DNA of 9,070 nt. Source: Caldilinea sp. (GTDB lineage Bacteria > Chloroflexota > Anaerolineae > Caldilineales > Caldilineaceae). The stretch lies in assembly GCA_025055055.1 (NCBI GenBank), contig JANWYX010000410.1:1-9070 (forward strand), given 5' to 3'. Of the stretch, positions 1-9,070 are shown in pieces; positions within the stretch are counted from its first letter, which is position 1, and every line of letters begins with the position of its first letter. The translations under genes were made by a program, and so were the position numbers. The notes beneath the pieces were generated by a model that was not told where the DNA came from, made no database searches, and saw nothing but the letters and a program-made list of their open reading frames with translations.

Positions 1-180
1 AATGCACCGATTAAGGCCGCTCGCATCGCCGGTAACGGGGCGAACCGGGATAGCTTACTCAGTCTCGCTTTCAGCCATCCGCTCCCAGGGGGTCTTGACG
101 AGGTGTTCCCTGCGACGCATTCCAGCCGACGTGCATCGCTCTCTGGAAGGACTTCCACCGTCAAGCTGTCCTGTTCGACG
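1..180 (-). promoter_or_regulatory. T-box riboswitch leader, cut by the left edge
   Basis: Read on the minus strand, this is a tRNA-sensing T-box leader without its 3' end. A base helix pairs CTTGACG (165-159) with CGTCAAG (100-94) and closes stem I. Inside it are the AGAGAG motif (144-139), a distal arm where GCGATGCA pairs with TGCGTCGC, a GGCTGGAA distal loop, and a specifier-loop stretch GGGAACACC (110-102). Downstream come the stem III hallmarks GAGTA (60-56) and CGTTA (37-33), then GAGCGGCCTTAAT, which looks like the start of the antiterminator. The conserved T-box itself (AGGGTGG-type) would lie just beyond position 1. The specifier is uncertain: aligned on the preceding GAA it reads ACC (Thr, 104-102), while AAC (Asn, 107-105) is the alternative. 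Known leaders of this type control aminoacyl-tRNA synthetase or amino-acid genes in response to uncharged tRNA. The controlled gene is outside the window. The 5' boundary is approximate. Confidence 0.82.
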
Positions 181-204
181 CTTTTATCTTCTCAGTTGTT
201 TGCT

Positions 205-283
<79 letters not shown>

Positions 284-303
284 CTATCAATCAATATATT
301 ACA

Positions 304-331
304 AGTATACCATGTTCACATGTCATCACAA
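304..331 (-). promoter_or_regulatory. Sigma-70-type promoter with extended -10 for tRNA-Val and the T-box transcript
   Basis: On the minus strand TTGTGA (331-326) and TATACT (309-304) are separated by 16 bp. The -10 box is preceded by TGG, an extended -10 (TGn). The -10 ends 22 nt before the tRNA 5' end, a typical distance for a short 5' leader removed by RNase P. The surroundings are AT-rich in contrast with the GC-rich neighbourhood. A small palindrome, CATGT-GA-ACATG on the minus strand (311-322), fills the spacer and could be a binding site; that is inference. Confidence 0.65.
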
Positions 332-345
332 AATCCCGACGCCGT

Positions 346-1077
346 TCAGTTGGGAAAAAGATAGCCGCTGGGGCCGCCGTTCAGCGCCTGGATGGCTTGA
401 CCGGTGTTGATCATGAACTCCAGCAGTTTGGATTCGCGTGCCAGCAGATAGCTTTCCAGCGCCAGCATTTCCGGCACACCGATCGCCTCCAGCAGCTTTT
501 GTTTGTCTTGCGGGCTGACCTGCAGCGAAATTGCGACCAGGAAAGCCAGTGTCAAAGGGTCTTCCGGAAGGCGAGCCAGCGTCAAGTTCGTGTTCGCCGC
601 CTTGGAGAGCAAATCCACATATTCCAGCACCTGGGGCCGCACGCGCTGGCTCAGTTCCATCGCCCGTCGCGTTGCGCCGTTGATCACCGGAAAATGACCG
701 ACCTCGGCGGTGAGATAGCTGCGGTCGTGGTGCAGGCGCAGGATGCGAAAGCGCTGCGTCCCGACGGCCACGATATTCATGCGGCCATCCTCCAATCGCT
801 CCACACGGATGATGCGGGCTGCCGTGCCCACGCGATGCGGCTCGGCCGTCATGCCCACCTCTTCGCCGTGCGCAATCAACGCCACACCGAAGGGGAGATG
901 CTCTTCAAGGCAGCGATGGATCATTTCACGATAGCGCATCTCAAAAATATGCAGCGGCAGCACCATTCCGGGAAAAAGCACAACGTTTTTTAGTGGAAAG
1001 ATCGGCATCTGCATGGTGCGGCTCCGCCGCGTTTGTTCCAGTTCCGGTGGACCGAATGACGATTGAGACTCTTTCAT
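346..1077 (-). CDS. Stand-alone LON N-terminal (LON-N, PUA-like) domain protein
   Basis: A 243-residue protein made mainly of the substrate-binding domain found at the N-terminus of Lon protease. It has no AAA+ or Ser-Lys protease part: there is no Walker A motif and it is far too short. The domain starts at residue 22 with MQMPIFPLKNVVLFPG and continues through IFEMRYREM (about residues 44-52), both typical of the family, to about residue 200; a helical C-terminus follows. Stand-alone LON-N proteins are widespread and mostly uncharacterised, with protein binding or quality control presumed. The chosen ATG lies one base after the truD stop and has GGAG 4 nt upstream. Alternatives are ATG at 1104 (overlapping truD) and ATG at 1014, directly at the domain and with GGAG 7 nt upstream. 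The close join to truD suggests translational coupling. Confidence 0.88.
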   Translation of the reverse strand: MKESQSSFGPPELEQTRRSRTMQMPIFPLKNVVLFPGMVLPLHIFEMRYREMIHRCLEEHLPFGVALIAHGEEVGMTAEPHRVGTAARIIRVERLEDGRMNIVAVGTQRFRILRLHHDRSYLTAEVGHFPVINGATRRAMELSQRVRPQVLEYVDLLSKAANTNLTLARLPEDPLTLAFLVAISLQVSPQDKQKLLEAIGVPEMLALESYLLARESKLLEFMINTGQAIQALNGGPSGYLFPN

Positions 1078-1078
1078 C

Positions 1079-2188
1079 TCACTCCAAATTTTCATCCTCT
1101 TCATTGACGGTGGAAAAATGGTCGTCGTCGACCTTCATCAATTCCCGCATGATGATGGTGGCGTAGGCGCCTTTGGGCAACGTAAACCTGGCGATGAGCT
1201 TCCCCTCGGCCACATCCACCGTTAGGTCAGGCGCCAGAAGGCGTCCTACCCGCCGCGAGCCTTCGATATGCGCCTCTTCAAAGTGCATCAGGGTGACCGA
1301 TGAAGACGCCAGAATTTGCCGTTCCAGCGCCCCCGCTTCGGCTTTGGCCTGCCACATGCGCGCGCCATAGATCGGCGCCGTAAAGTTGATCTCTTGCGCA
1401 ACATAACGAGGCTGTTCTTGCTCAACATCCTCAACGTCAAACATGCCGCCGGTGGCAGTCTTCTTGGCTACGTCGCCCGGCAACAGACGTTCGAAAGCGC
1501 CGATTTCGAGCCGCCGCACCAAATAGCAATTGCAAAGATGGCTCTGATAGCTGGAGATCAAAAAGCGACGCAACCATCGATCTCTTATTGAGCGTCGCTT
1601 CAGCAATAGATCCAGACCCTGATGCGCATTGGCGCCTTTTTGCCCAAAACGTTGCACGCCAAAAAAGTTCGGCAGCCCTCTCCGACGAATCTCGGCGGCG
1701 ATGGCCTGACTGCGCACAATCGCCTCATCGATCGTCACGGCCAGGTCGGTGACGGTGATTTCAAACCGATTGGCAAGCAGGTGACCCGGACGCAATTTGT
1801 TTCGGTGAAATTGCGCCCAGTTGACCCGCACCGGCAACTCGGCTTCGATGCGTCTGACCGCTTCGTCGATGAACGCAGCGGGCCGATAGCCTACGTTTAG
1901 GCTAAAGGTCTGCGTCGTCCTGGCAAATTTGTCTTTTAGCCCGGCAAAGCCGACTGCCCCGCGTGCAAGGCCGAACAGTTGCTCCAAACGGATCTGCACC
2001 TCCTTGGTGGTCAATCCGCTTTTGGTCAGATTAACATAGAGGTGCTGCCCTTCGCCGCAAGCCTCGTAGAGAGCAATTTCTTCGACCACAAAGTGATCGG
2101 CTTCCGCCCGCAGTCGCCCGCCGACGCCGGGCAGGTGGGCGGTCAGATAAGGCAGAGCCAGATTCAATTCATTAAGATTATTTTGCAT
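1079..2188 (-). CDS. truD: tRNA pseudouridine(13) synthase TruD
   Basis: A 369-residue enzyme of the TruD family, close to the usual length of about 350. It isomerises uridine 13 in the D arm of certain tRNAs to pseudouridine in the cytoplasm. The N-terminal strand carries FVVEEI (33-38) and GEGQHLYV (45-52), followed by LTKSGLTT (54-61). The catalytic block GLKDKFARTTQ (83-93) contains the expected nucleophilic Asp at residue 86. HRNKLRPGHLLANRF (128-142) and NFFGVQRFG (174-182) are further family signatures. The region after about 215 fits the TRUD insertion domain plus the end of the catalytic domain, finishing with an acidic tail. The gene starts 81 bp after the methyltransferase stop. 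No clear Shine-Dalgarno precedes the ATG, so a leaderless or weak start is possible. The stop is one base before the LON-domain gene. Confidence 0.95.
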   Translation of the reverse strand: MQNNLNELNLALPYLTAHLPGVGGRLRAEADHFVVEEIALYEACGEGQHLYVNLTKSGLTTKEVQIRLEQLFGLARGAVGFAGLKDKFARTTQTFSLNVGYRPAAFIDEAVRRIEAELPVRVNWAQFHRNKLRPGHLLANRFEITVTDLAVTIDEAIVRSQAIAAEIRRRGLPNFFGVQRFGQKGANAHQGLDLLLKRRSIRDRWLRRFLISSYQSHLCNCYLVRRLEIGAFERLLPGDVAKKTATGGMFDVEDVEQEQPRYVAQEINFTAPIYGARMWQAKAEAGALERQILASSSVTLMHFEEAHIEGSRRVGRLLAPDLTVDVAEGKLIARFTLPKGAYATIIMRELMKVDDDHFSTVNEEDENLE

Positions 2189-2269
2189 AATGTCGAAGGG
2201 TGATGCAGGAAGGGAGGTTCCAAAACTGTATTGTGCGTCTTCGTCACACCCGCTTGGCCGATCGGCCCT

Positions 2270-2969
2270 TCATTTTGCGTTGATGTAGACCTGATGATAG
2301 CAGATCGCCGTGCTTGTGCTCCCCAGCGATCGGAAGCCCGCCTCTTCCGCCAGTCGGCGTACGGTTCCCGGCATCGTAAACGACGGATTGTAGAACTCAT
2401 CCGTAACGCCGAGACGGGCGCCCGGTTTGAGCACGCGGCGCAGTTCATTCAACGCCGCCGGTTTGTCGGGAATTTCTCCCAGCGTGGAGACGACGATGGC
2501 AAGGTCCGCTTCATCATCCGCCAGAGGCAGATCATAGGCTCCGCAGTGATGCAACGCAACCCGTTCGAACACGCCGGCCTCCGCTAGGCTCCTCCTCGCT
2601 CGCTCCAGCATGGCCGCCTGCAGATCGACGCCGTGCACACGTCCGTTTTCACCGACCATGTGGGCCGCCGTGCGTGTGAAGAGTCCGGTGCCGCAGCCGA
2701 GATCGAGCACGGTCATGCCGGCCGTTAGGCCGTGGATGTCGAGCGTCTGTCCTGGATCGAGCGCCTGCACGCGCCAGGGATGCTCAAGGAGGTCGGCGAA
2801 GCGCCACGGGAACGGGTGCGGCTGCAAATGATTTTGGGCACGCAGCGTGACGTTGAAGCCGACAAAGGCGCCTACTCCGCTGAGGGCCAGATTGGCCAAT
2901 GCATCGACGATTCCTGCCACAGTTCGATCCTTATGTGGGATTGATTCTATGCAAAGCAGTTTGAACGAC

Positions 2970-2992
<23 letters not shown>
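2270..2992 (-). CDS. Class I SAM-dependent methyltransferase
   Basis: A 240-residue Rossmann-fold methyltransferase of unknown substrate. Motif I, VLDLGCGTG (95-103), binds S-adenosylmethionine. The acidic residue after strand 2 is Asp123 in VHGVDL. The motif IV region is DEADLAIVVSTLGEI (160-174), and LRRVLKPGARLGV (184-196) is the usual post-motif helix and strand. Residues 24-48 are Gly/Ala/Val-rich and fairly hydrophobic and could be a membrane-associated helix (inference). The first ATG overlaps the end of the upstream ATPase gene by 23 bp and sits right against AAAGGGG. A GTG at 2920 (codon 25), preceded by AAGGAT at a reasonable distance, would remove the overlap and give 216 residues; I keep the ATG but consider the GTG nearly as likely. 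The fold resembles the UbiE/Methyltransf_11 group, but nothing fixes the substrate. Confidence 0.88.
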
Positions 2993-4190
<1,198 letters not shown>

Positions 4191-4204
4191 GGCGGTTGCA
4201 CCCT

Positions 4205-4918
<714 letters not shown>

Positions 4919-5123
4919 CCTGGCAAAAACGATTCCAAAATCGATCGTGTTCGGTCTATCTTGAGTCTATCATTCCCGCCAAAGCAGCGCCAACTCGCGG
5001 CATTCCTCCGGTGCAGTTGCGGTCGGGTGCCCAGCTCGGCTCACAAGAGGCCATACAGGTACAGACGGCTAGACGGCGCCTTGTCCGCCTCGCAACCTAC
5101 CGAGATTGTGGGATGCAGAGCCG

Positions 5124-7952
<2,829 letters not shown>

Positions 7953-7959
7953 GGCGGCA

Positions 7960-8967
<1,008 letters not shown>

Positions 8968-8991
8968 CCTAGAGGGCCGGTGCGCTTCGAG

Positions 8992-9070
8992 CTATCGCAC
9001 GCGCACAAACCCGATATAGATTTCTCGATTCGGATTGTTACAATCCGTCGAAAATTCTACAACGTCGGAA
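8992..9070 (-). CDS. 3' end of a gene paralogous to the downstream SH3 lipoprotein (partial)
   Basis: One open minus-strand frame enters from the right edge and ends at TAG (8994-8992), giving 25 residues that finish in NPNREIYIGFVRVR. This resembles the end of the neighbouring lipoprotein, NDTNRELYVRYEKQ: the shared pattern is N-x-x-NRE-(I/L)-Y-(I/V), with a preceding Phe-rich strand (EFST against TFTL). I infer that the upstream gene carries the same C-terminal domain and that the two genes are tandem paralogues 24 bp apart. The fragment is too short to say whether the rest (signal peptide, SH3 domain) is also shared. Confidence 0.6.
   Translation of the reverse strand, partial: SDVVEFSTDCNNPNREIYIGFVRVR

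Noticed and set aside
4919..5123. Possible promoter or terminator in the gap before the five-gene run
   Set aside because: TTGGCG and TAGACT on the minus strand have 18-bp spacing but a weak match, and no hairpin with a T-run follows the glycosyltransferase stop. A 15-codon frame after GGAGGA (MPRVGAALAGMIDSR) has the ribosome site too close and no other support.

Overview
The window reads as a stretch of a GC-rich bacterial chromosome. Chloroflexota, and more specifically a Caldilinea/Anaerolineae-like lineage, is my best guess (inference). The reasons are the gene style: a lipoprotein with an SH3-like domain and TPTP-type linkers, a very long GT-C glycosyltransferase with 'WWDEGYS' and 'QEVRMYG' motifs, a Get3/ArsA ATPase with a C-terminal HSP20-like domain, and a T-box leader. 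No mobile element, CRISPR array or phage gene is visible. Every gene I can support lies on the minus strand, so biological reading order runs from right (9070) to left (1).

Right part (9070 to 5124), a cell-surface cluster. The last 25 codons of a gene entering from the right edge resemble the C-terminus of the next gene. That next gene is a lipoprotein with a bacterial SH3-like domain between two Pro/Thr-rich linkers (7960-8967). Seven bases after its stop comes a 942-residue membrane glycosyltransferase (5124-7952) whose C-terminal half carries what look like three repeated beta-sandwich modules. A 205-bp gap follows, with no gene and no convincing terminator.

Middle and left part (4918 to 346), a tight five-gene run that is probably one operon. 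In order: an unrecognised protein with a beta-rich body and one C-terminal membrane helix, a Get3/ArsA-type ATPase with an HSP20-like tail, a class I SAM-dependent methyltransferase, the tRNA pseudouridine-13 synthase TruD, and a stand-alone Lon N-terminal (LON-N) domain protein. The pairing of a protein with only a C-terminal membrane helix and a Get3-like ATPase, 14 bp apart, is the most suggestive association here. It hints at a membrane-protein targeting pair, but the topology evidence is mixed.

Left edge (345 to 1), RNA genes. A promoter with an extended -10 drives tRNA-Val(GAC). About 25 nt after the tRNA a T-box leader begins, with stem I, the AGAGAG motif, a specifier loop and the stem III 'GAGTA...CGTTA' elements. 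It is cut off by the window edge just before its T-box sequence. The gene it controls lies outside; an aminoacyl-tRNA synthetase is the likely kind, possibly threonyl, from one reading of the specifier. The tRNA and the T-box leader appear to share one transcript.
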